From Lacinutrix himadriensis (GTDB taxonomy: Bacteria; Bacteroidota; Bacteroidia; Flavobacteriales; Flavobacteriaceae): a stretch of 64,000 bases of DNA. Every line of letters begins with the position of its first letter. Position 1 is the stretch's first letter. The translations under genes and the position numbers were made by a program. Of the stretch, positions 56,230-64,000 are shown one piece after another. The stretch spans positions 1 through 64,000 of the forward strand of contig NZ_LIQI01000032.1 of NCBI RefSeq assembly GCF_001418105.1, read 5' to 3'. Below the pieces are notes generated by a model that saw only the letters and a list, made by a program, of their open reading frames with translations, was not told the origin of the DNA and made no database searches.

Positions 56230-56267
56230 CAATACTTACGGAACTACTTAGCTAAAAAGCACAAAAA

Positions 56268-56290
56268 AACTCCTTAAAATTTAAGGAGTT
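56268..56290 (-). terminator. Terminator after the small type IX secreted protein gene
   Basis: Eleven-base arms AACTCCTTAAA/TTTAAGGAGTT pair, with a T7 run beyond the far arm on the minus strand; 25 bases past the stop. Confidence 0.8.
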
Positions 56291-56314
56291 CTTAATATGA
56301 TAGTCGTTTATTTT

Positions 56315-56893
56315 TTAATTCATTATAATTACCTTTCTACTAATTGTAGTAATATCTGTAATAATTTGTGCAATGTAAATACCATTTTCTAAATTAGAAA
56401 CATTCACGCTTACACTACTTAAATCCGATGTATCGGTGCTTAACATTTTCTTTCCAGTAACATTATATATCTCTACTTTAACAGAAGTGTTAATACCTAA
56501 TTTAATATTTAAGTTATCTCCACTAGTAACAGGGTTAGGATATACTTTAATCATGGATTTAAAAATCATTTCAAATTCTTCAGCAGATAACGTTCCTCCT
56601 GCGTATTCACAAATAGAAAATCCGAAATCAACAGCAATATCACTAGTATCTGTTAAAGCAGCACCTGAAGTTAATTCAAAAACAGATAATTCATCTCCAC
56701 AAGAAGTTTGCGTAAAAATAGAAGTACCAACACTAACTGTTGTTGGTCTATCCATACAGTCTGATGTTCCTGCATCATATATAAAATATAGATTAGATGC
56801 TGTTGCGAATCCAGTTGGTGGACAAAATTGTGCTTGAATTTGAGTTGCCGAGAATAATGCTAATACTAGCATTGTTAAGTAGTAATTTTTCAT
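56315..56893 (-). CDS. Small secreted protein with type IX sorting tail
   Basis: This 192-residue protein has a signal peptide (about 1-21, ATQIQAQ), a short mature region with five or six cysteines (FCPPTGFA, TSDCMDRPT, TSCGDELS, SICEYAGG) and a type A C-terminal sorting domain (KVYPNPVTSGDNLNI, then NGIYIAQII). The region between is only about 90 residues, so it is little more than a cargo tag with a small cysteine-rich domain. Function unknown. Confidence 0.82.
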   Translation of the reverse strand: MKNYYLTMLVLALFSATQIQAQFCPPTGFATASNLYFIYDAGTSDCMDRPTTVSVGTSIFTQTSCGDELSVFELTSGAALTDTSDIAVDFGFSICEYAGGTLSAEEFEMIFKSMIKVYPNPVTSGDNLNIKLGINTSVKVEIYNVTGKKMLSTDTSDLSSVSVNVSNLENGIYIAQIITDITTISRKVIIMN

Positions 56894-57046
56894 AAGTTTA
56901 ATAATTTGGGTTGCAACAAATATATAATTGAAAATATATAACCAACTAATTTTTAGATGACTGCAATCAAATTTTCGTTGTTCTGTTTTTTAATGCAAAT
57001 TAAACCGATGAAATGCACGTTCTTTTGTAAAAAACAATGAAAAACC

Positions 57047-57457
57047 TTATTTAGAATACAAATAACTCTGTAAAATAATGGTAGCACTAATTTCATCTAC
57101 CAAAGCTTTATTTTTTCGCTTCTTTTTAGATAGACCAGAATCTATCATCGTTTGAAATGCCATTTTAGAAGTAAAACGCTCATCTACGCGTTGCATTGGC
57201 ATTTCAGGAAAAGCTTTAGTGAATTTTTTAATAAAACCTTGAATAGCTGCTTCACTTTCTGAAACCTCATTATTCATTTGTTTTGGTTCCCCAATAACAA
57301 CCAATTCTACTTTTTCGGAATTAAAATATTCTTTTAGAAAAGAAATTAATTCTTTAGTATGCACTGTAGTCAAGCCAGAAGCGATAATCTGTAATTCGTC
57401 GGTTACAGCTATTCCTGTTCTTTTAGTACCAAAATCTAAGGCTAATATTCTTTTCAT
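57047..57457 (-). CDS. ruvX: Putative pre-16S rRNA nuclease (YqgF/RuvX)
   Basis: This 136-residue RNase H-fold protein opens LALDFGTKRTGIAVTD (catalytic D8), has the middle motif VVIGEPKQMNN and the late DERFTSKMA with further acids and KKRKNKALVDEISATIILQSYL. YqgF matures the 16S rRNA 5' end; older labels call it a Holliday junction resolvase. Full length for the family. Confidence 0.95.
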   Translation of the reverse strand: MKRILALDFGTKRTGIAVTDELQIIASGLTTVHTKELISFLKEYFNSEKVELVVIGEPKQMNNEVSESEAAIQGFIKKFTKAFPEMPMQRVDERFTSKMAFQTMIDSGLSKKKRKNKALVDEISATIILQSYLYSK

Positions 57458-57464
57458 AGTGCTG

Positions 57465-57494
57465 CAAATTTAAACTTAATTTTTAAGCTTCAAT
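57465..57494 (-). promoter_or_regulatory. Bacteroidota-type promoter of ruvX
   Basis: The minus strand shows ATTG (57491-57494), an 18-base spacer and TAAATTTG (57465-57472), close to the gene start; the leader would be nearly absent. Confidence 0.45.
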
Positions 57495-57544
57495 AGCTAT
57501 ACCATATTTTTAATGTAACCATTTACTTTTATCAATTATAGATT

Positions 57545-57552
57545 TATCTTTG
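57545..57552 (+). promoter_or_regulatory. Bacteroidota -7 box for dapD
   Basis: TATCTTTG matches TAnnTTTG; TTTA at 57522-57525 is a weak -33 with a 19-base spacer. The leader then holds the TTTCCG/CGGAAA hairpin (57580-57597). Confidence 0.55.
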
Positions 57553-57579
57553 CACAAGTATATTTTTAAACAAAAGAGG

Positions 57580-57597
57580 TTTCCGCTTTAACGGAAA
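57580..57597. repeat. Small palindrome TTTCCG...CGGAAA in the dapD leader
   Basis: Perfect 6-base arms surround CTTTAA. It is the third member of the TTTCCGC palindrome family in this window, again just before a start codon. Confidence 0.45.
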
Positions 57598-57614
57598 TGA
57601 TAATATAATTTTAA

Positions 57615-58430
57615 ATGAAAGAATTACAACAGCTTATTGAAGCAGCTTGGAACGATAGAGAACTATTAAAAGAACCACAAACTACATCAGCAATTAGAGA
57701 AGTTGTAAACTTATTAGATTTAGGAAAACTTCGTGTTGCAGAACCTACTACCGATGGCTGGCAAGTAAATGAATGGGTAAAAAAGGCTGTAGTTTTATAT
57801 TTCCCTATTCAAAAAATGGAAACTTTTGAAGTTGGTATTTTTGAGTATCATGATAAAATTCCGTTAAAAACGGGTTATGCAGCAAAAGGGATTCGTGTAG
57901 TACCGCATGCAGTAGCAAGACATGGTGCATATATTGCTCCGGGTACTATTTTAATGCCAAGTTATGTAAATATAGGTGCTTTTGTAGATGAAGGAACTAT
58001 GGTAGATACTTGGGCTACTGTTGGTAGTTGTGCACAAATTGGTAAAAATGTACACCTTTCTGGTGGCGTTGGTATTGGTGGTGTTTTAGAACCTTTACAA
58101 GCAGCTCCAGTTATTATTGAAGATGGTGCATTTATTGGCTCTCGTTGTATTGTTGTTGAAGGTGTACGTGTAGAAAAAGAAGCAGTTTTAGGTGCTAATG
58201 TAGTATTAACTATGAGTACCAAAATTATTGATGTAACCGGAGACGAACCTATAGAAACTAAAGGTGTAGTGCCAGCACGTTCTGTTGTAATCCCTGGTAG
58301 TTATACCAAAAAATTTAAAGCTGGAGAATTTCAAGTACCTTGTGCTTTAATTATTGGAAAACGTAAAGAAAGTACCAATAAGAAAACATCTTTAAACGAT
58401 GCGTTACGTGAATATGATGTAGCGGTTTAA
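57615..58430 (+). CDS. dapD: 2,3,4,5-tetrahydropyridine-2,6-dicarboxylate N-succinyltransferase
   Basis: This 271-residue enzyme adds succinate to tetrahydrodipicolinate in the lysine/diaminopimelate pathway. The N-terminal helical part (QLIEAAWNDREL) is followed by a left-handed beta helix of hexapeptide repeats (VNIGAFVDEGTMVDTWATVGSCAQIGKNVHLSGGVGIGG-like, about 115-200) and GAFIGSRCIVVEGV. The pathway partner dapB lies at 9.1 kb. It is a stand-alone gene with its own promoter. Confidence 0.96.
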   Translation: MKELQQLIEAAWNDRELLKEPQTTSAIREVVNLLDLGKLRVAEPTTDGWQVNEWVKKAVVLYFPIQKMETFEVGIFEYHDKIPLKTGYAAKGIRVVPHAVARHGAYIAPGTILMPSYVNIGAFVDEGTMVDTWATVGSCAQIGKNVHLSGGVGIGGVLEPLQAAPVIIEDGAFIGSRCIVVEGVRVEKEAVLGANVVLTMSTKIIDVTGDEPIETKGVVPARSVVIPGSYTKKFKAGEFQVPCALIIGKRKESTNKKTSLNDALREYDVAV

Positions 58431-58446
58431 AATAGTTGGCAGTATG

Positions 58447-58456
58447 CAGTCGCAGT
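58447..58456. repeat. Short intergenic repeat CAGTCGCAGT
   Basis: This is the reverse complement of 17852-17861, in a run of GCAGT words between dapD and the glycan cluster. Confidence 0.3.
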
Positions 58457-58503
58457 AAGCAGTACTTACTCCTGCTTAATTAATAATAAAATACTCTTAG
58501 AGT

Positions 58504-59556
58504 TTGAAGATACTAGTTGTTCAACAAAAAATGATTGGTGATGTACTAACAAGCAGTATTCTGTTTGAAGCATTACGTGCAAAATATCCAGATGCGCAAT
58601 TAGATTATGTCATTAATTCGCATACGTACGCGGTTGTAGAAAACAATCCGTTTATAGATAATTTTGTTTTTATTACTCCGGAAATGGAGAAAAGTAAAAG
58701 GTCATTTTATAGGTTCCTAAAAACGTTAAAAAAAGAAAAGTACGATGTGGTGATTGATGTTTATGGTAAACTAAGCAGTACACTTATTAGTAAATTTACT
58801 TCCGCTAAAACAAAAATTGCATACCATAAAAAACATACTGCTTTTGTTTTTACGCATCCTATTAAAAGATTAAAGAAGCCTGAAAACAACGCCAGTTTAG
58901 CCATTGAAAACAGATTAAAACTGTTAGAACCATTGGCTATTCCGTTTAAAAATACAACTCCGAAAATCTATTTAAAACCGGAAGAAATTACGAATGCTAA
59001 AACGTATTTAGAAACCGCAAACATACAAAGTAACCAACCTTTGTTTATGATTAGTGTTTTAGGGAGTAGCCCAATAAAAACGTATCCTGCCAAATATATG
59101 GCTGCATTATTAGATAGCTTAGTTGCCAATAAAAAGGATGCACAAATACTGTTTAATTATATTCCAAAACAAAAAGAAGAAGCGAAAGCCATTTATGATT
59201 ACTGTTTAGCCGAAACGCAAAAACACATTTATTTTGATGTCTTTGGAAAAAGTTTAAGAGCATTTTTAGCCATAACGCAACAATGTGATGCTTTAATAGG
59301 AAATGAAGGTGGTGCGAATAATATGGCAAAGGCATTAAGCATTCCTACCTTTACTATTTTTTCGCCTTATTTAAACAAAGCGAATTGGTTTAGCGAAAAC
59401 GAACCAGGAAATAATGTTGCTATACATGTATCGGACTATATCCCATATAATGAAACCGATAAAGCGGAAGCAAAAAAAGATCCAGAAAAATATTACTTAA
59501 AGCTTAAACCTGAATTTATTAAACCAGAACTTAAAACCTTTTTAAGTACCTTATAA
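58504..59556 (+). CDS. Glycosyltransferase family 9 (LPS heptosyltransferase-like)
   Basis: This 350-residue protein has a GT-B fold without signal peptide, acting at the cytoplasmic face of the inner membrane. Marks of GT9: the opening KILVVQQKMIGDVLTSSILFEALRA, the middle ISVLGSSPIKTYPAKYMAALLD and the nucleotide-sugar site ALIGNEGGANNMAKALSIPTFTIFSP. It probably adds a heptose or related sugar to the LPS core. The start is TTG 58504; no ATG fits. It is first of three closely spaced plus-strand genes. Confidence 0.9.
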   Translation: MKILVVQQKMIGDVLTSSILFEALRAKYPDAQLDYVINSHTYAVVENNPFIDNFVFITPEMEKSKRSFYRFLKTLKKEKYDVVIDVYGKLSSTLISKFTSAKTKIAYHKKHTAFVFTHPIKRLKKPENNASLAIENRLKLLEPLAIPFKNTTPKIYLKPEEITNAKTYLETANIQSNQPLFMISVLGSSPIKTYPAKYMAALLDSLVANKKDAQILFNYIPKQKEEAKAIYDYCLAETQKHIYFDVFGKSLRAFLAITQQCDALIGNEGGANNMAKALSIPTFTIFSPYLNKANWFSENEPGNNVAIHVSDYIPYNETDKAEAKKDPEKYYLKLKPEFIKPELKTFLSTL

Positions 59557-59558
59557 TC

Positions 59559-60641
59559 ATGAATTATAAATTTTTAATTTATATATCGTATAGTTACGCA
59601 TTACCAATTGGTACGCCTCTAGAGGAAGAAATCACCAAACGTGGTTATACCGTAAAATGGTTTGCAGATATTGCCGATGGTAAAAAAGCAATACAGCAAA
59701 AAAGTAATGCTTTACAGACGATACAAGAGGTTTTAGATTATAAACCAGATGTTGTTTTAACTGCAACAGACAGTGTTCCCGATTTTATTACGGGATTAAA
59801 AGTGCAAGTTTTTCATGGTTTTAACGCACAAAAAAGACCTTCAAAGAAAAATGCGTTTAGTCATTTTAGGCTTCGTGGTTTTTTCGATTTGTATTGTACC
59901 CAAGGTCCGTCTACCACCAACGGTTTTAAAGCACAACAAAAAAAGCATCCCTATTTTGAAGTTGTAGAAACGGGCTGGAGCAAAGTAGATCCTTTATTTC
60001 CAATAGAGAAAAGAGAAAGTAATAATACCATTATGATTGCTTCTACTTTTACCGAAAGTTTAAGCCTTGCGTACAACGATTCCGTTTACCAAGAAATTAA
60101 AAGACTATCTCAAACTGGCACTTTTAATTTTATTATGGTTTTGCATCCTAAACTTCCAGAAGCTATTGTTAGCAAATGGAAATCTATAAACAATCCGAAT
60201 TTCACATTTTTCGACACCACAGATTTAACGCCATTATATAAGCAAGCAGATATTATGTTTGCAGATACTACTTCGGCAATTCAAGAATTTTTATTGCAGA
60301 AAAAACCAGTAGTCACTTTTAATCATACTTTTAATCACGACTACTTATTACATGTACATGAAGCTTCCAATTTAGAAAAAACGTTTCAAGAAGCTTTGTC
60401 GTATCCCGAAGATTTAATTCAAAGTATCACACATTTTCTTCAAGATTTACATCCATATTTTGACGGAAAATCTAGCCAACGCATTATAGATGCTGCTATT
60501 ACATTTTTACATAAAGATAAAAGCTATTTAAAACAAAAACCCTTAAATTTGGTACGAAAGTATAAAATGCGAAAACGACTAAATTACTTTACTTTTAAAA
60601 GCTATAATAAAGCATATACTCTACTTAAAACGAATGACTAA
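59559..60641 (+). CDS. CDP-glycerol glycerophosphotransferase-like protein
   Basis: This 360-residue protein resembles the Glyphos_transf family: VVLTATDSVPDFITGLKVQVFHGF, then GWSKVDPLFP, MVLHPKLPEAIVSKW, FADTTSAIQEFLLQKKPVVTFNH and a final alpha-helical part. Relatives transfer glycerol- or ribitol-phosphate in teichoic acids; in Gram-negative bacteria they decorate surface glycans. It starts 2 bases after the GT9 stop and overlaps the GT2 gene by 8 bases. Confidence 0.8.
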   Translation: MNYKFLIYISYSYALPIGTPLEEEITKRGYTVKWFADIADGKKAIQQKSNALQTIQEVLDYKPDVVLTATDSVPDFITGLKVQVFHGFNAQKRPSKKNAFSHFRLRGFFDLYCTQGPSTTNGFKAQQKKHPYFEVVETGWSKVDPLFPIEKRESNNTIMIASTFTESLSLAYNDSVYQEIKRLSQTGTFNFIMVLHPKLPEAIVSKWKSINNPNFTFFDTTDLTPLYKQADIMFADTTSAIQEFLLQKKPVVTFNHTFNHDYLLHVHEASNLEKTFQEALSYPEDLIQSITHFLQDLHPYFDGKSSQRIIDAAITFLHKDKSYLKQKPLNLVRKYKMRKRLNYFTFKSYNKAYTLLKTND

Positions 60642-61389
60642 ACTAACAGCTCTTATTCCTACAGGAAATGAAATTCATAATATAGAAGCTGTTATTGCAT
60701 CTGTAAGTTTTGCAGACGAAATATTAGTCGTAGATAGTTTAAGCACAGATGGTACTTTTGAAAAGGCGCAAGCATTAGCAACCAAGGTAATTCGTCGGGA
60801 ATATGAATATTCTGCTTCTCAAAAAAATTGGGCAATTCCGCAAGCGAAACACGAATGGATCTTATTAGTCGATGCAGATGAGCGTGTTACTCCAGAATTA
60901 AAAGCAGAAATACAAACATTATTAAATCAACCAGAAATAGAACATGATGCCTATTGGATTGGTAGAATGAACCATTTTATGGGAGAACGCGTACATTATA
61001 GTGGTTGGAGAAACGATAAGGTTATTCGTCTTTTTAAACGCGATTTATGTACCTATGAAGATAAACATGTACATGCCGAAATAATAGTGAATGGCACTAT
61101 TGGCAACTTAGAAAGCAAGTTTTACCACAATACCTATATTACTTTTGATAAGTATCTAGAAAAAATGAATCGTTATGCTTGGTGGCAAGCAAAAGATTAC
61201 GATAAAAAAACAGGAAAACTAACGCCGTATCATTTTGTGATTAAACCTTTATGGGGATTTTTTAAACATTATTTTATACAAGCAGGATTTAGAGATGGTC
61301 TTGTAGGACTTACTATTGGAACCATACAATCGTATGTGATTTTTATGCGTTATGTAAAATTATGGTTATTGCGTAAAGGAAGAGAATAA
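60634..61389 (+). CDS. Glycosyltransferase family 2 (WaaE/KdtX-like)
   Basis: This 251-residue GT-A enzyme opens LTALIPTGNEIHNIEAVIASVSFADEILVVDS; the metal-binding DxD appears in LLVDADERVTPEL (about 87-99). SQKNWAIPQAKHEWI and YEDKHVHAEI match the WaaE group, which adds beta-1,4-glucose to LPS core heptose. A hydrophobic C-terminus suggests membrane association. It is last of the plus-strand trio and convergent with the kinase-like gene after 17 bases. Confidence 0.9.
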   Translation: MTKLTALIPTGNEIHNIEAVIASVSFADEILVVDSLSTDGTFEKAQALATKVIRREYEYSASQKNWAIPQAKHEWILLVDADERVTPELKAEIQTLLNQPEIEHDAYWIGRMNHFMGERVHYSGWRNDKVIRLFKRDLCTYEDKHVHAEIIVNGTIGNLESKFYHNTYITFDKYLEKMNRYAWWQAKDYDKKTGKLTPYHFVIKPLWGFFKHYFIQAGFRDGLVGLTIGTIQSYVIFMRYVKLWLLRKGRE

Positions 61390-61406
61390 TTCTTTACTCT
61401 TAAAGA

Positions 61407-62171
61407 TTACTTCTTCCAGAACTTCAACTTCTTTTTTAAGCGTTTTTTCTTGTAAAACTTTTCTTGAAACGCTTGTGTATCCTTCCACATTAAATTAAAA
61501 ATAACATCATAATCTTCACCCGAAACTTTTGCATATGCATCACTCATGGTTTCTACCATAGATTTATGTATCGTAAGTCTTTCAAAGTTTTGAATTCTTG
61601 TTTCCAAAGACATTGGCTTAAATTCCATTCTATTTAAATCCACCAAATAAAATTGGTATTCGCCTCCTACTTTTTTAATTAAAGTATTCCCTGGGGAATG
61701 GTCTAAAAAATTAATATTACTTTCATGAAGCTTATAAGTAAACCTTGTAAAGGCTCTTAAAATAGCGTCGTGATCTGGATAATCAAGGTTTCTACTGAGT
61801 TCTCTATAGGTTAAATCGCAATCTAAATGGTCACTTATATAATAGCTCTTTTTAAATAAAAAGAAGGTTTTAAACTCATAATATGCAATTGGTTCTGGCG
61901 TACCAATACCAAGTTCTTTTAGCTTAGAAGCATATTCAAAAGAGCGTTGTGCTTTACTTTTTCTGAAAAACTTGTAGGCTATTTGATTAAAGATATTTGG
62001 TATACGAAACGATTTTACAACAACTGTTTTATCGTTTAATTTAAAAAGCTTTAGTGAGTTTCTATCTTGATTTCCAAAAGTTTCTCCTTCATCATTAAAA
62101 TTAAGGATCATGGAAGAAAGCACTTTCTCTTGTGCTTGAAACGTTTTATGTATTACATTTTTCATTTTCAT
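61407..62171 (-). CDS. LPS core kinase-like protein (InaA/WaaP family)
   Basis: This 254-residue protein-kinase-fold protein has KLNDKTVVVKSFR (nucleotide-binding lysine), a catalytic loop FLDHSPGNTLIKK (about 156-168) and a metal-binding aspartate in YLVDLNRMEF. Family members phosphorylate heptose or Kdo of the LPS core. The loop reads HSPGN rather than the usual HxDLxxxN, as in other InaA relatives. I chose ATG 62171; ATG 62165, which lies at better distance from AAGGAG, is an alternative. Confidence 0.82.
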   Translation of the reverse strand: MKMKNVIHKTFQAQEKVLSSMILNFNDEGETFGNQDRNSLKLFKLNDKTVVVKSFRIPNIFNQIAYKFFRKSKAQRSFEYASKLKELGIGTPEPIAYYEFKTFFLFKKSYYISDHLDCDLTYRELSRNLDYPDHDAILRAFTRFTYKLHESNINFLDHSPGNTLIKKVGGEYQFYLVDLNRMEFKPMSLETRIQNFERLTIHKSMVETMSDAYAKVSGEDYDVIFNLMWKDTQAFQEKFYKKKRLKKKLKFWKK

Positions 62172-62181
62172 CAACTCCTTC

Positions 62182-63141
62182 TTAGTTTAAATTAAATACG
62201 GTATTTACCCAATTAGAAATGTGGTACTTATTAATAATTTCAGCATCTACTTCCTTATAAGGTGTTTTAAAGAAATCTGGTGAAACATGCATATTATCTA
62301 CATCAATTATAGCGATATTATTTGGATCATAAAAATCATAGCTTGCTAAAGAGGCATTGGTAGTAATCAATTTTTTATGTTTCCCTAAAGCTTCAAAAAC
62401 TCTAAAAGACAAGCCTTCTTGCTTAGGTCTTTGTATATCTAACATGGTTTTAGATTTATCCACCATTTTCTCCATTTCCTGCAATTCTATTTTTTTATCA
62501 ATATAATCTACTCCTTCTATTTTAGTTATGCTTTTATCTCTTGTATAAGCTATTAATTTATACCGTATGGAAAGGGATTTAAAATAGTTTGCAATAATAG
62601 GCAACGTATTTTCACGCTTATCTAAAGAGCTGATATTAAAAATATCGTATTCAAATGCTTTATCGGCATGAAACTTTTCAATAGGAAAATAAATATAATT
62701 ACTTACAAAATGAAAGTCAAACTGTTCCACATCTTTCCTTTCAAACGAAAAAACAGTATCAAAAACATTTTGCACTTTTTTCATTCTTGGATATCTTGAA
62801 AAACTATCATTAAAAAAAGCAATTAGCTCGTTGGTATAGTTCTTCTTGATGTGTTTCAATGTTTTTTTAGATAAATTATCCCCTTTTATTATTAAGATTT
62901 TATCTTGTTTCCCAATAGCTTCTAGGTTTTTAAGGATATGTTTATTTAGGTGTACACGTTTCATATTATAGTTGAAAAATGTTTTCAAAAAGAAATTTAT
63001 CCCTTTATGAAAGAAGCTAGGATACTTATATAAAAATGCATCAAAATTAATATGATGCACTTCGTGATTTTGTTTCATCAATTCATCACAAATAAATTGA
63101 TTAAACTTCCATTTATCTAGTCCAATTAAAGTTATTTTCAT
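62182..63141 (-). CDS. CgeB-like glycosyltransferase
   Basis: This 319-residue protein with a GT-B-like chain opens MKITLIGLDKWKFNQFICDEL. Later segments SFERKDVEQFDFHFVSNYIYFPIE, FNISSLDKRENTLPIIANYFK and LDIQRPKQEGLSFRVFEALGKHKKLITTN resemble the CgeB/spore maturation-type glycosyltransferases that build LPS and exopolysaccharide. Donor and acceptor are unknown. It starts 11 bases before the kinase-like gene in the same direction. Confidence 0.75.
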   Translation of the reverse strand: MKITLIGLDKWKFNQFICDELMKQNHEVHHINFDAFLYKYPSFFHKGINFFLKTFFNYNMKRVHLNKHILKNLEAIGKQDKILIIKGDNLSKKTLKHIKKNYTNELIAFFNDSFSRYPRMKKVQNVFDTVFSFERKDVEQFDFHFVSNYIYFPIEKFHADKAFEYDIFNISSLDKRENTLPIIANYFKSLSIRYKLIAYTRDKSITKIEGVDYIDKKIELQEMEKMVDKSKTMLDIQRPKQEGLSFRVFEALGKHKKLITTNASLASYDFYDPNNIAIIDVDNMHVSPDFFKTPYKEVDAEIINKYHISNWVNTVFNLN

Positions 63142-63166
63142 CGGTTATAAAATAGTATTAATTGGT

Positions 63167-64000
63167 TTATTTTCGTTTTAATTTCAACAGTAACAACTGC
63201 CTTTTATGTATTAACTTTTTAAATATTGAAATTCTTTTTTCCAATATTAAATCAAAATATTTAGGCACTTGTTTTGCAATATTTAAATGTTCTAAGGCAA
63301 AGTTTCGTAAAAAGGCACCATTTTTTTTATCGTACTTTTTAAACTCTTCAATTAATAATTCTTTGGTGTATGTTTTATTATACGTTCTTCCAGAGCAATT
63401 ATTATATAATATTTCACTTACATTTTCATGCACATAACCATCGCCTTTATTCCCCATGTATTTTCTGTTATCAAAAATGATAACGGGTCTACCACAAGCC
63501 ATGGCGTCATAAGCAGATCTACCAATACCTACAACCATATCTACTTGATTAATGATATCTAAAACTTCAGTAACAATTGTTTTTTCTTGCTTGTTTGCTT
63601 CTAAAAATTCTATATTTAAATCTTTACAGACTTCTCTTAGCAACACATTTGCTTTTTCACTTTGAGATAAAGACAAAACACTTTTTAACTCCTCATGAAT
63701 AGGATGAATCGCATGATATTTTTGACAATTAATTCCGTTATAAATTACAGTAGCATCTAATTGGTATTTCGATTTTAAATAATCTTTTATTTCATCGGAT
63801 ATAGCAACATATCCATCTGCAAAAATAGATGGCTTTTCGACTCTTGGTGTAGTACCATGAATGGTTTGTATGATTGGTGCATTGGTTAGAAAATATAACA
63901 ACCTCACTATTTTATTGTGATTTGCAAAAACAATATCATACGAACGTCTTGTTTTAAAACCAACTCCTAATTCTTGTTCTATCCTATTAGATACTTGGCC
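63167..64000 (-). CDS. Glycosyltransferase family 4-like protein, partial (runs off the right edge)
   Basis: The reading frame is open from the stop at 63167 to the last base (278 residues seen; N-terminus missing). Residues upstream of the GTG at 63907 (SYDIVFANHNKIVRLLYF) belong to the same domain, so that GTG is internal. Seen: IIQTIHGTTPRVEKPSIFADGYVAIS, VIYNGINCQKYH and, in place of the usual EGFG site, MVVGIGRSAYDAMACGRPVIIFDNR. It is the first known gene of the minus-strand glycan run. Confidence 0.85.
   Translation of the reverse strand, partial: GQVSNRIEQELGVGFKTRRSYDIVFANHNKIVRLLYFLTNAPIIQTIHGTTPRVEKPSIFADGYVAISDEIKDYLKSKYQLDATVIYNGINCQKYHAIHPIHEELKSVLSLSQSEKANVLLREVCKDLNIEFLEANKQEKTIVTEVLDIINQVDMVVGIGRSAYDAMACGRPVIIFDNRKYMGNKGDGYVHENVSEILYNNCSGRTYNKTYTKELLIEEFKKYDKKNGAFLRNFALEHLNIAKQVPKYFDLILEKRISIFKKLIHKRQLLLLKLKRK

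Noticed and set aside
57047-57457. Holliday junction resolvase as the primary role of the YqgF protein
   Set aside because: Current evidence for the family favours pre-16S rRNA processing; the older label is kept only as an alternative.

Overview
The window looks like chromosomal DNA of a marine-type member of the Flavobacteriaceae (Bacteroidota). It is AT-rich. It encodes a gliding/type IX secretion accessory protein (GldI) and three secreted proteins with type IX secretion C-terminal tails. Many families are typical of this group (DUF6122, DUF3810, DUF5606, DUF5683, the large signal peptidase I, paired rhomboids), and several genes carry the Bacteroidota -7 box TAnnTTTG. No rRNA, tRNA, CRISPR array or prophage was seen. 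Genus cannot be set from the sequence alone.

Left edge (1-1520), the only clearly mobile part. The N-terminal third of an IS110-family DEDD transposase runs off the edge. Its upstream end (about 374-545) is non-coding and folds into several stem-loops, the position where IS110 elements carry their bridge RNA. Next comes a structured attC-like element (about 601-722) and a one-gene cassette (725-1438). The cassette is bounded by complementary 10-mers, and the downstream 10-mer supplies its stop codon. This is the best candidate here for an under-described system.

1.5-21.5 kb is core metabolism and cell biology: acetyl-CoA hydrolase/transferase, an M16 protease, parA-parB-DUF5683-dapB-lepB-wbqC-DUF6122, an EEP-family protein, two rhomboid genes (both with frame breaks), mutL, two small paralogous membrane proteins, ribH, a TPR protein, then divergently recF-lipoprotein-DUF721 and a cold-shock gene.

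21.5-38.3 kb holds a LysR/YeiH pair, a secreted M4 protease, ndk, an nrnA-gldI-PPIase operon, pepD, a DUF3810 membrane metalloprotease-like protein, small secreted proteins and a 1557-residue type IX cargo protein with internal repeats.

38.3-58.4 kb holds an rRNA/tRNA methyltransferase, a Ste24-like protease, relA/spoT-fur-purA, OstA-like and aminotransferase genes, a TPR protein, tandem DUF368 (C55-P translocase) genes with the first one frameshifted, aroE, a DUF349 protein, mazG, DUF5606, def, a small type IX cargo protein, ruvX and dapD.

58.5-64 kb is a lipopolysaccharide/surface-glycan cluster. Three plus-strand genes (GT9, CDP-glycerol-transferase-like, GT2) converge on three minus-strand genes (LPS-kinase-like and two glycosyltransferase-like); the last runs off the right edge.

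Three genes each need exactly one extra base to restore a conserved product, and two genes have conserved N-termini without an ATG/GTG/TTG start. Sequencing or assembly error should be excluded before calling these biology.
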